A stretch of DNA of 64,000 nucleotides from the NCBI GenBank assembly GCA_965230565.1, contig CBDDLH010000016.1, positions 682,001-746,000 of the forward strand, written 5' to 3'. The first letter of the stretch is position 1; each line of letters opens with the position of its first letter. The stretch comes from BCD1 sp965230565 (GTDB lineage Bacteria > Bacteroidota > Bacteroidia > Chitinophagales > Saprospiraceae). Made by a program: the position numbers and the translations under genes. The notes below the pieces were generated by a model. It saw nothing but the letters and a program-made list of their open reading frames with translations, was not told the origin of the DNA and ran no database searches. Of this stretch, positions 37,587 to 46,892 are shown in pieces.

Positions 37587-37859
37587 ATGAAAAAGATAAA
37601 CAATTTCACAATCAAAACAGTTACACTGCTTTTCATCAGCACAATGGTCCTGATAAATGGCTTTGCATCTCCCATTTCATTCAATCAGGATGATCTCATT
37701 CTCGATAAAAAGGAAAGAACACTGACCGCTCCAACTGCTGAGACTTATGAGTGGTATCTTAATGGAGAAAAACTCCCCGAAAAGGGAAATAAAATCGACG
37801 TTACATGTTCCGGAGAATATGCCGTATTGTTAAGCAATTCAGATAGGCGAGGTCATTGA
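37587..37859 (+). pseudogene. Second CE12 acetylesterase, N-terminal fragment before frameshift
   Basis: The ATG at 37587 opens a signal peptide (MKKINNFTIKTVTLLFIST...GFAS) and an Ig-like segment paralogous to the N-terminus of the preceding esterase (TAPTAETYEWYLNGEKLP). The frame ends after LSNSDRRGH at 37859. One surplus base at about 37845 explains this: skipping it continues the frame as GEVIEKSINLVITTEGEVRV and runs without break into the esterase domain at 37897. An upstream in-frame start at 37509 lies inside the preceding gene and is not real. Confidence 0.8.
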
Positions 37860-37896
37860 AAAATCCATAAACCTCGTAATAACGACTGAGGGAGAA

Positions 37897-39564
37897 GTGA
37901 GGGTAATCTATACAATTGGGGATTCTACAGTACAAAATTACGCCCAGGGATATTACCCACGCAAAGGATGGGGTCAGGTTTTACAACATTTCTTCAATGC
38001 AGATTCTGTTGTCGTTGAGAACAGGGCCGTTGGAGGTACCAGTTCGAAAAGTTTTTACAACTATTATTGGAAATCCGACGGCCAGTATGAACAAATAGTA
38101 GAGGAACTGGACACTGGAGATATCGTACTTATTCAATTCGGAATTAATGATTCCGCTCCGGATACAGCAAGGCATACCGATCCTTTTGGTTCTTTCCAGG
38201 ACTATCTGACCCTCTATGTTGAAGAGAGCCAGGCAAAAGGAGCTATTCCTGTCATCGTTGCTACGCTCAGAAGGAACAGCTGGAACGGGGATGGTACAGT
38301 CTACCCTGCGTATCACAACTACCCTATTGCGGCCCGTGAATTAGCAGCTGAGTTGAATGTCCCCTTAATAGACCTGGACAAAGAAAGCGGTGAATTAATG
38401 AATGAATTAGGGGAAGATTACGTGACGTATTATTGGTATATGAATCTGGAACCGGGGGAATATGCCAATTATTCTTCAGGTAATTCAGATGATGTCCATT
38501 TTCAATCATCAGGAGCCATTGAAATGGCCCGTCTGGTTATTCAGGAATTACAAAATGACACTATTTCTTCTTCCATAGATTCCCTAACCCAATTTGTATC
38601 TGAAATGTATGAGGTGACAGTGCTTCAAAATGATGCTATGGGAGGTATGGTAACCAGAACCGCTTCTTATCCACAGGGATTGGAGGTAACCCTAAAAGCA
38701 AAACCTTTCGTTGGATATGTTTTTGTTGAATGGCAAAATGGAGACGGAGAATCGATCAGTTCTGACCCGATTTATAATTTTACTATGGGAGATAGCGATA
38801 CTACCTATACTGCCATCTTTGAATATCTGGGCCTGGGTGGTTCGGAAATATGGATTGAAGCCGAGTGTGGTGAAATGGGTTCTTTGTGGAATGTTGAGCA
38901 AGACAGCTTGGCCTCAAACGGGCAATATGTGACCATTCAACCCGGGAATACTGCGGGTGATTTTGTTCCAGGGGTAAATGGAAGAATTACTTACACATTT
39001 GATGTAACAGATGGAATCTACTTCATTTATGGACGTGTACTCCTGCCTTCGGTGTCTGATGATTCATTCTGGATGCGAATAGATAATGGATCGTTTGTCA
39101 AAGTGACCTGGGATGTTGCCATTACGGACTGGGAATGGAGAGAAATGAAGTCTATTGAATTATCCGAGGGAGAACATGTCATAACCATAGCCTACCGGGA
39201 GGATGGCGCATTACTGGATAAAATTTATGTTGGAAGCACCATGCCTACGGGTATGGGAGAACCTGATAATTGCTGTTGTAATCAAACCGAAATTATTGAT
39301 TATTTAAAAGAAGATGGTTTCGCCCAGAATATTTGGACAGAAGGAACCCAGGCGATCAATGTCAGTTATGATATGAATAGATCAGGTAATGTTGATTTCG
39401 CCATTTATAATTCAATTGGTCAGCTTGTTCATCAGGAATCTTTGGGGAAATTAAATACCGGAACTCATACGTACACCCTTGAATTGGACTTGAGTTCCGG
39501 GATCTATTTTTTCTCGTCTTATTTTGAAAAATACAGGAAAACACAAAAGTTTATTATTCATTAG
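37897..39564 (+). pseudogene. Second CE12 acetylesterase, main part after frameshift
   Basis: 555-aa frame that begins at a GTG only because of the frameshift at about 37845; with the repair the gene is 37587-39564 (658 aa). It carries an SGNH/CE12 domain: GDSTVQNYA, KGWGQVL, FGIND and DDVHFQSSGA with a normal D-x-x-H. After it come a short beta-domain, a binding-like module (about 38845-39240) with the REDGALLDKI signature, and a T9SS type A C-terminus (YNSIGQLV...GIYFFSSYF). It is paralogous to 35006-37564. All catalytic blocks are intact, so the break may be an assembly error or a very recent mutation. Confidence 0.82.
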
Positions 39565-39646
39565 GAACGTTGAAAAACATCTGAACAACCAACACTTTGA
39601 ATTCGTAATCATTTGAAATTCAAAGTTTTAAAATCAAGCCATTATT

Positions 39647-40720
39647 ATGAAAAAGAATTTACTAATCCTGATTGGGTGTATTTTAGTATTACCCTTTACA
39701 ACAAATTCACAAGCGACACTAAAGGCCCACTATAAATTTGATGAGACCTCCGGTACGGTAGCTGTTGATGCAAGTGGAAACGGATTCGATGCTGACATTA
39801 CAGGCACTACCAACTGGGTAGATGGGACAATAGGTGGTGCTCTGGAATTTGGTGGTGATGCTGCAGTGACAATACCGGCCTCTACAATGTTTTTAAATTC
39901 TTTCTATGGTTCAGTTTCTTTTTGGGTAAACGTGATAGTACCTACTGGCGAATCATCCGGTATCAGAACGATTTTCTGGGCTGGTGATAATACTACCGGT
40001 AGTGGCTTCGGGCCTGAGAATGAACTTCATGTACACCTTGAACAGGGAGGAAGTTCATCCTGGCTGGGAGGAGAATGTTCATATGTTGTTGCCGATGCTG
40101 AAGGAACCGCCTTCCTTTTTTCAGATCCGGACAAAGGAACTAGTCCAGGTAACCCACCAGTAAATCCGATACTGATAGGTGATACCGCATGGCATCATAT
40201 AGTTTGTACTTTTAGCAGTCTGAAAACTCAATTATATATTGACGGGGAATTTATCAGCGAAACGGATAATAGACCAAACAGCTTTGCTTTTACCCACATA
40301 TTTCTAGGCCAAATGGCTTATGGTGGACGTACTTTTGACGGCAAGCTTGACGATGTCCGAATTTTTTCAGGCGTCCTGACTGAAGAAGAAATAACCTCTT
40401 TATATAATATTACCTCAATTTGGGATATCCAGGAAGCAAATTCAAAATTTGCTTTATACGAAAATTACCCAAACCCTTTTAGTGAAACAACTGCAATCAG
40501 TTATCAATTAACTGAAAACAGTGATGTGCTTTTATCGATTTACAACCATTCAGGCCAACTGGTTCGAACTCTGGTAAATGAAAATCAACTCCCCGGTTTA
40601 CAGTCAATCAATTGGGATGGAAGGGATGAGGCCGGAAAACGGTTGAGTCCCGGTATTTATCTATACAACATAGTTGTAAACGATAAATCTCAAACTAAAA
40701 AACTGATGCTAATAAAATGA
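39647..40720 (+). CDS. Secreted LamG-like jellyroll protein with T9SS signal
   Basis: 357-aa protein: signal peptide (about 1-23), a concanavalin/LamG-type domain (about 25-250; HYKFDETSG, DASGNG, GGALEFGG, SFWVN, WHHIVCTF, YIDGEFISE, KLDDVRIFSGVLTEEEI), and a C-terminal T9SS type A/FlgD-like domain (YENYPNPFSETTAI...GIYLYNI). LamG domains bind or hydrolyse polysaccharide; no catalytic residues are obvious, so a binding or GH/PL-accessory role is inferred. It overlaps the next esterase by 4 bp, a sign of co-translation. Confidence 0.83.
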   Translation: MKKNLLILIGCILVLPFTTNSQATLKAHYKFDETSGTVAVDASGNGFDADITGTTNWVDGTIGGALEFGGDAAVTIPASTMFLNSFYGSVSFWVNVIVPTGESSGIRTIFWAGDNTTGSGFGPENELHVHLEQGGSSSWLGGECSYVVADAEGTAFLFSDPDKGTSPGNPPVNPILIGDTAWHHIVCTFSSLKTQLYIDGEFISETDNRPNSFAFTHIFLGQMAYGGRTFDGKLDDVRIFSGVLTEEEITSLYNITSIWDIQEANSKFALYENYPNPFSETTAISYQLTENSDVLLSIYNHSGQLVRTLVNENQLPGLQSINWDGRDEAGKRLSPGIYLYNIVVNDKSQTKKLMLIK

Positions 40721-42099
40721 TGATTAAGTTATTTAAAATAATCGGCTTTATTGTTAGTGTCGGAATTGTTCGATTGACAGGGATCAATGACGGGGTAGCT
40801 CAGCTTTTTCAAATGCCCAAGAATTTTCCCCAAACGGAAAGACAATCCTGGTACTTTGATTTTGGAGAAGTGAAAACCAAAAAGGGCTTTACCCAAATTA
40901 CAGAACATTCTTTGTATTGTCCTGAGACAGGTTTTGGTATTATCCCCTTCGGAGTAGTTAAAACCTTTGGACAAAAAAAGTCCAACAAGCTTTTGTGTGA
41001 CGGTTTAAGCTCCAATGCTCCCTTCTATTTCCAGCTTGATGTGCCTGAAGGTCGTTATAAAGTTACTCTTGCACTTGGCCATCCTGATGAAAAATCAATG
41101 GTCACCGTGAAAGCAGAATCCCGTCGGTTATTGCTGGAAAATTTTGAAATAAACGAAGGGGATATTGTTACAAAAACGATCATTGTGGATGTCCGTTCCC
41201 CCCGTATTAATGCCACAGATAGTATTCGGCTGAAACAGAGAGAGTTACCTTACAAAAACTGGGATAATTGCCTCAATCTCGAATTCAATGGAAAAAATCC
41301 TGCTGTTCGTTATGTACAAATCGAGAAGGCAGCCGATCTGCCGGTAATTTTCCTGGCAGGCAATTCCACGGTCACCGACCAGGACTACGAACCATGGGCA
41401 TCGTGGGGACAAATGTTTCCCCGCTTCCTTAAACCAGAAATAGTAGTTGCCAATTATGCAGAATCAGGGGAAACCTTGAAAGCTTTTAAACGGGAAAACC
41501 GATTGAAGAAAATCCTGAGTTTAATGAAGCCGGGCGACTACCTGTTCATGGAGTTTGCACATAATGATCAAAAACCGGGGGGAAATCATGTGGAACCATT
41601 TACTACCTACCAGGATGAATTACGCTATTATATTAATGCGACAAGGGAAAAAGGCGGGAAACCTGTTTTGGTAACCTCAACCAACAGGAGAAAATTTGAT
41701 GAAGCCGGCAAAATAATCAATACACTGGGAGACTACCCTGATGCCATGAGGCAATTGGCGAAAAAGGAAAACATACCACTTATAGACCTAAATGCTATGA
41801 GTAAGGACTTATATGAAGCCCTGGGGGTCGAAGGTTCCAAAAAAGCCTTTGTCCACTATCCTGCAAATACATTTCCTAATCAGGATAAAGCTTTGGCCGA
41901 CAATACTCATTTCAATACTTACGGAGCCTATGAACTCGCCAAATGCGTAGTTCAGGGAATAGTGAGCCAGGATCTTGACCTTGCCAAATATGTCGTGGAT
42001 GATTTCAAAGGGTTTGCCCCATCCAACCCCGACCCTGTAATCGATTTCTTTTGGCCGGATAGCCCTTCCATTGAAATAGAAAAACCTGATGGCAATTAA
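40717..42099 (+). CDS. Rhamnogalacturonan acetylesterase (CE12-type), third copy
   Basis: 460-aa SGNH hydrolase without T9SS tail, so probably periplasmic. An N-terminal beta domain (about 35-205, WYFDFG...EGRYKVTLALGHP) of the type often fused to CE12 precedes the esterase domain with GNSTVTDQ (catalytic Ser), WASWGQMFPR, F-A-H-N-D and ADNTHFNTYGA carrying Asp and His of the catalytic D-x-x-H. The N-terminal segment looks like a signal peptide (MMIKLFKIIGFIVSVGIVRL). It overlaps the upstream LamG gene by 4 bp and precedes the transporter. With two secreted paralogues this gives the locus three such esterases. Confidence 0.87.
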   Translation: MMIKLFKIIGFIVSVGIVRLTGINDGVAQLFQMPKNFPQTERQSWYFDFGEVKTKKGFTQITEHSLYCPETGFGIIPFGVVKTFGQKKSNKLLCDGLSSNAPFYFQLDVPEGRYKVTLALGHPDEKSMVTVKAESRRLLLENFEINEGDIVTKTIIVDVRSPRINATDSIRLKQRELPYKNWDNCLNLEFNGKNPAVRYVQIEKAADLPVIFLAGNSTVTDQDYEPWASWGQMFPRFLKPEIVVANYAESGETLKAFKRENRLKKILSLMKPGDYLFMEFAHNDQKPGGNHVEPFTTYQDELRYYINATREKGGKPVLVTSTNRRKFDEAGKIINTLGDYPDAMRQLAKKENIPLIDLNAMSKDLYEALGVEGSKKAFVHYPANTFPNQDKALADNTHFNTYGAYELAKCVVQGIVSQDLDLAKYVVDDFKGFAPSNPDPVIDFFWPDSPSIEIEKPDGN

Positions 42100-42141
42100 T
42101 TTTTGATCTGGAAATAGTTCCAAACCATTTTAAACAAATCG

Positions 42142-43545
42142 ATGAACACACAGGCTTTTAACAAACAGTTCATATTCGGCATCACTGCCGTATCCGCCAT
42201 GGGAGGTCTGCTTTTCGGTTACGACTGGGTCGTGATCGGAGGTGCAAAACCCTTCTATGAAAGATTTTTTGAAATCACTAATTCACCCCACCTACAGGGA
42301 TGGGCCATGAGCAGTGCATTAATTGGGTGCTTTTTTGGAGCAGTCTTTTCCGGTTTTATTGCCGATCGTTTTGGAAGGAAGTTAATCCTTATTATTGCCG
42401 CGGCTTTGTTTACCCTGTCTGCCATTGGAACCGGAGGCGTGAGTAATTTTACTTTATTTATCATGTTCCGTTTACTCGGTGGATTGGGAATTGGAATGGC
42501 TTCCGCTATTTCCCCGATGTACATTGCAGAAATATCTCCTGCTCACATTCGGGGGCGCCTGGTTTCAGTCAATCAATTGACCATTGTAATCGGCATTTTG
42601 GCAGCACAGGTCGTGAATTACCTCATTGCAGATTATATCGCACCCAATGCCACTGATGCTGAAATCCTCAACTCCTGGAACGGGCAAATGGGCTGGCGCT
42701 GGATGTTTTGGGCAGAGACGCTGCCCGCCGGTATATTCTTTATTTTAGCCTTTTTCATCCCGGAAAGCCCTCGCTTTTTGGTAAAATCAGGACGAAGAGA
42801 AAGAGCCTTGGGTATTTTAACCCGGATTGGAGGTAAGGATTATGCTTTTGAAGAAGAAAAAAATATTACCCAAACATTAATTTCCCATACCAAAAAGGTT
42901 GCCCTGAGTGATCTGTTGCAGAAAAAAGTACGACCTATTTTAATCATTGGAGTTGTATTGGCTGTATTCCAGCAATGGTGTGGTATTAATGTCATTTTTA
43001 ACTACGCAGAAGAAATATTTGTCGCCGCAGGATATTCGGTTGGGGATATGTTATTCAATATAGTTATTACAGGAGCTGTCAACCTGATTTTCACCCTGGT
43101 AGCCATGCGCGTTGTGGATAGCCTGGGACGACGCAAATTGATGTTGATAGGATCCATCGGGCTGGCAATTATTTATGTTTTCCTCGGTGGAAGTTATATG
43201 TTGAATCTCTCCGGAATGGTTGTTTTGATATTTGTATTACTGGGTATTGCAGTATATGCAATGACCCTCGCGCCCATAACCTGGGTGGTATTATCCGAAA
43301 TTTTCCCGAACAGGGTAAGGGGAACAGCGATGGCTGTCGCTACATCTGCGCTATGGATCGCCTGTTTCCTGCTAACCTACACTTTCCCTGCACTGAATAA
43401 ATTATTAAATGCCGGAGGTACCTTCTGGCTCTATGCATTCATCTGTATTTTAGGGTTTGTGTTCATCCTGAGAAAACTACCAGAAACCAAGGGAAAATCA
43501 TTGGAAGAAATAGAACAGCATTTCAATCAGCAACAGACATCATAA
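42142..43545 (+). CDS. Sugar porter (MFS) transporter
   Basis: 467-aa major facilitator of the sugar porter family with about 12 TM helices. Signatures: GGLLFGYDWVVIGG in TM1, ADRFGRKL and LGGLGIGMAS in the N-terminal half, PESPRFLV after TM6, QQWCGINVIFNYAE in TM7, DSLGRRKLML, and the C-terminal LPETKGKSLEEIE. Such proteins import hexoses, pentoses or deoxy sugars with protons across the inner membrane. Its place beside rhaM, GH28 and the esterases suggests rhamnose or galacturonate, but specificity cannot be read from sequence. Confidence 0.9.
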   Translation: MNTQAFNKQFIFGITAVSAMGGLLFGYDWVVIGGAKPFYERFFEITNSPHLQGWAMSSALIGCFFGAVFSGFIADRFGRKLILIIAAALFTLSAIGTGGVSNFTLFIMFRLLGGLGIGMASAISPMYIAEISPAHIRGRLVSVNQLTIVIGILAAQVVNYLIADYIAPNATDAEILNSWNGQMGWRWMFWAETLPAGIFFILAFFIPESPRFLVKSGRRERALGILTRIGGKDYAFEEEKNITQTLISHTKKVALSDLLQKKVRPILIIGVVLAVFQQWCGINVIFNYAEEIFVAAGYSVGDMLFNIVITGAVNLIFTLVAMRVVDSLGRRKLMLIGSIGLAIIYVFLGGSYMLNLSGMVVLIFVLLGIAVYAMTLAPITWVVLSEIFPNRVRGTAMAVATSALWIACFLLTYTFPALNKLLNAGGTFWLYAFICILGFVFILRKLPETKGKSLEEIEQHFNQQQTS

Positions 43546-43558
43546 AAGGGTATGTACC

Positions 43559-46500
43559 ATGAAAGTAAAAGCTTGGCATGAAAAGGTGATCATTCCAACC
43601 TATGGGATAGGCAAACCGGAGAAAAACCCCATTTTCCTCGAAAAAAGGGTCTACCAGGGAAGCAGTGGTGTGGTATATCCGCACCCTGTTATTGAAAAAA
43701 TAATGGATGAAAAGATAGATAAGGAATGGAATGCCATATGGCTGGAAAACAAGTATCTTAAAATCATGATACTTCCCGAATTGGGAGGTCGGATCCAAAT
43801 GGCCTACGACAAAACCAAACAGCGCCATTTTATATATTACAATCAGGTTATTAAACCCGCTTTGGTCGGATTAACAGGCCCCTGGATATCCGGAGGTATA
43901 GAATTCAACTGGCCTCAGCACCACCGTCCATCCACCTACGAACCTGTGGATTCCCTTATTGAAGAGAATTCAGATGGAAGTGTAACCGTCTGGTGCAGCG
44001 AAGTGGAAAGAATGTTCCGAACAAAAGGAATGGCTGGTTTTACGCTCTATCCTGAGAAGGCATATCTCGAGATCAAGGTAAAACTATTCAATCGCACCCC
44101 CCACCCTCAGACCTTCCTGTGGTGGGCTAACCCCGCCGTGAAAGTAAACGATCACTACCAATCAGTATTCCCTCCCGATGTCAATGCCGTATTCGATCAC
44201 GGCAAACGTGATGTTTCCAGTTTTCCAATAGCTACCGGAACCTATTACAAAGTTGATTATTCTGCCGGCGTGGATATATCCCGTTATAAAAATATTCCCG
44301 TGCCGACCAGTTACATGGCCATAACCTCCAAATACAATTTTGTGGGTGGTTATGAAAATGACTCAAAAGGCGGACTGCTTCATGTGGCCGACCATCATCA
44401 ATCCCCGGGCAAAAAACAATGGACCTGGGGAAATGGTGATTTTGGCCGGGCCTGGGATCGCAATTTAACCGATGATGATGGACCTTATATCGAATTAATG
44501 TGCGGTGTGTACACCGATAACCAACCCGATTTCAGTTGGCTGCAACCCTACGAAGAAAAAAGTTTCAAGCAATATTTTATGCCCTATCGGGATGTAGGTG
44601 TTGTAAAAAATGCAACCAAGGAGGGCATGATCAACCTGGGACCTGAAGCAGATGGCTTCCGCTTAAAAGCTTATACAACAGGTGAATACCCGAAGGCATG
44701 CATTTCTGTAAAAAGTGAAGGCAGTCCGGTGTATAAAAAAACCGTTGACCTTTCTCCTGAAATGAGTTTTGACGAATTCATTCAAGCAGAGATCAATATG
44801 GAAGATTGTTATGTTTCACTGGTGACAGGGGAAGGGAAAATAATAGTGGATTGGCAAACTGAGCCTGAAGACCTTAAACCTATTCCTGATCCAGCGAGGG
44901 CCGCAAAAGACCCGGTAGACATCCACTCCAATGAGCAACTCTATCTGAGAGGTCTGCACCTGGAACAATATCGTCACGCGACCTATGATCCGACGGTTTA
45001 CTACCAAGAGGCCCTTAAACGGGAACCCGGAGATGTACGCAATAACAATGCCATGGGACTTTGGTTGATGAAAAAAGGAAAATTCAGGGAGGCAGAACCT
45101 CACTTCCGTGCTGCCGTTGAAACTTTGATTGAAAGAAATCCAAACCCATACGATGGAGAGCCATTGTATAACCTTGGTTTTTGTTTACGCATGCAAAATA
45201 AGTTAGCGGAAGCTTATAACTGGTTCTTTAAAGCCACCTGGAACGGTGCCTGGCAGGATAGTGGATTTTTCCAGGCTGCTCAAATCGATTCTATACTGGG
45301 TAACCGGGAAAAAGCCGTGGAACTAGCTGATCGATCTCTTTGGCGAAACTGGCTTAACCAAAAAGCCCGCCATTTAAAAATAATGTTGCTAAGAGATTCA
45401 GGGCAAACGGAGGAAGCACTAAAACTGATCGATGCTTCGCTTGAAATGGACCGCTTCAACTTTGGTGCTATTTATGAAAAACACCTCATTTTAAAGGAAG
45501 AATCAATCCTGGAGCATCTGCAGGAATTAATGAGGGATTATGTGCATAATTATATCGAATTTTCCCTGGACTACGCCATGGCAGGATTCCACCAGGAAGC
45601 CATTGACTTTATCGATCTGCATATCAAGGGCAAAAAGGAGGTTTATCCAATGGCACTTTATCTAAAGGGTTATTACCTGGCCCAATCCGGACAAAAAGAT
45701 CAATCAGAAAGGACATTCCGAGTGGCTTCAAAAATGTCTCCCGATTATTGTTTCCCTAATAAGCTGGAAGAATTGCTGGCATTACAAAAGGCAGTGGAAG
45801 TGAATGCTGCTGATGCCAAAGCCTGGTATTATATGGGGAATTTCTGGTATGGATCCCGTCAGCATAGTGATGCTGCTCAATGCTGGGAGAGATCCAGGGA
45901 GATAGACGATTCATTTCCAACTGTTCACCGGAATCTGGCTTTAGCCTATTACAACAAACAGAACAATCCAAAGGCAGCTCAAGCCTCATTGGAAAAGGCT
46001 TTTGAACTTGATCCGACTGATGCACGTGTATTAATGGAACTCGATCAGTTATATAAAAAATTGGGTGTCTCGGCTGTAGATCGGCTAAGTCTCCTGGAAA
46101 AACATCCTGACGAAGTAGATTTCAGGGATGATCTTTATCTGGAAAAGGCAACACTCTATAATTTAACTGGCAAGCAACATATAGCCCTGGAATTGATTAT
46201 GGAGCGACAATTCCACCCCTGGGAAGGTGGCGAAGGCAAAGTAACCGGACAGTATTTGTTTTCTCATATTGAGCTGGCCAAAAAAGCAATTAACAAAGAA
46301 AATTACCAGGAAGCTGTTGATCATTTGATACGTTGCTTTGATTACCCTTCCAATTTGGGTGAAGGAAAACTTTTTGGTGCACAGGAGAATGATGTCAACT
46401 ATTGGCTGGGGTGCGCTTATGAAGGCCTTGGTGAACAAGAAAAGGCGACAGAAGCCTGGGAAGCAGCAGCCGTTGGTTTATCCGAGCCGGGAGCTGCCAT

Positions 46501-46846
46501 GTATTATAACGACCAGCAACCCGACAAGATCTTTTACCAGGGACTGGCTTTACGTAAACTTGGAAAAGAACCAGAGGCTCGAAGCCGCTTCAATAAGCTC
46601 CTGAAATATGGCGAAAAGCAATTGTTCGTTCCCTTTAAGATGGACTATTTTGCCGTATCGCTTCCCGACTTACTCATCTTTGAAGAGGATCTGCAAAAAC
46701 GCCATGAGCAGCATTGTCATTATCTGATGGCATTAGGACACCTTGGATTGGAAAATAAATCTAAGGCAAAAGCGGAATTCGAAAAAGTGCTCTTTGATGA
46801 CCTATATCATATTGGCGCATTAGTCAATCAAAAATTACTGGATTGA
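43559..46846 (+). CDS. DUF5107 domain protein with TPR repeats
   Basis: 1095 aa. The N-terminal part (about 1-440) resembles DUF5107, a beta-rich fold with an aldose-epimerase/carbohydrate-binding look (ILPELGGRIQMAYDK, WISGGIEFNWPQHHRPST, PHPQTFLWWANPAV, DVGVVKNATKEG). The C-terminal part (about 450-1095) consists of TPR repeats (GDVRNNNAMGLWLMKKGKFREA, KAWYYMGNFW, FPTVHRNLALAYYNKQNN, DARVLMELDQLYKKLG). No signal peptide is visible, so it appears cytoplasmic. DUF5107-TPR proteins recur in carbohydrate loci of many bacteria with no settled function. 13 bp after the transporter gene. Confidence 0.82.
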   Translation: MKVKAWHEKVIIPTYGIGKPEKNPIFLEKRVYQGSSGVVYPHPVIEKIMDEKIDKEWNAIWLENKYLKIMILPELGGRIQMAYDKTKQRHFIYYNQVIKPALVGLTGPWISGGIEFNWPQHHRPSTYEPVDSLIEENSDGSVTVWCSEVERMFRTKGMAGFTLYPEKAYLEIKVKLFNRTPHPQTFLWWANPAVKVNDHYQSVFPPDVNAVFDHGKRDVSSFPIATGTYYKVDYSAGVDISRYKNIPVPTSYMAITSKYNFVGGYENDSKGGLLHVADHHQSPGKKQWTWGNGDFGRAWDRNLTDDDGPYIELMCGVYTDNQPDFSWLQPYEEKSFKQYFMPYRDVGVVKNATKEGMINLGPEADGFRLKAYTTGEYPKACISVKSEGSPVYKKTVDLSPEMSFDEFIQAEINMEDCYVSLVTGEGKIIVDWQTEPEDLKPIPDPARAAKDPVDIHSNEQLYLRGLHLEQYRHATYDPTVYYQEALKREPGDVRNNNAMGLWLMKKGKFREAEPHFRAAVETLIERNPNPYDGEPLYNLGFCLRMQNKLAEAYNWFFKATWNGAWQDSGFFQAAQIDSILGNREKAVELADRSLWRNWLNQKARHLKIMLLRDSGQTEEALKLIDASLEMDRFNFGAIYEKHLILKEESILEHLQELMRDYVHNYIEFSLDYAMAGFHQEAIDFIDLHIKGKKEVYPMALYLKGYYLAQSGQKDQSERTFRVASKMSPDYCFPNKLEELLALQKAVEVNAADAKAWYYMGNFWYGSRQHSDAAQCWERSREIDDSFPTVHRNLALAYYNKQNNPKAAQASLEKAFELDPTDARVLMELDQLYKKLGVSAVDRLSLLEKHPDEVDFRDDLYLEKATLYNLTGKQHIALELIMERQFHPWEGGEGKVTGQYLFSHIELAKKAINKENYQEAVDHLIRCFDYPSNLGEGKLFGAQENDVNYWLGCAYEGLGEQEKATEAWEAAAVGLSEPGAAMYYNDQQPDKIFYQGLALRKLGKEPEARSRFNKLLKYGEKQLFVPFKMDYFAVSLPDLLIFEEDLQKRHEQHCHYLMALGHLGLENKSKAKAEFEKVLFDDLYHIGALVNQKLLD

Positions 46847-46892
46847 TCTCAAGCATTATCGAGATAAATCTTTCCTAAAAAGGATAAATAAA

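Noticed and set aside
37509..37859. Start at 37509 for the second esterase
   Set aside because: It lies inside the previous gene; the signal peptide begins at 37587.
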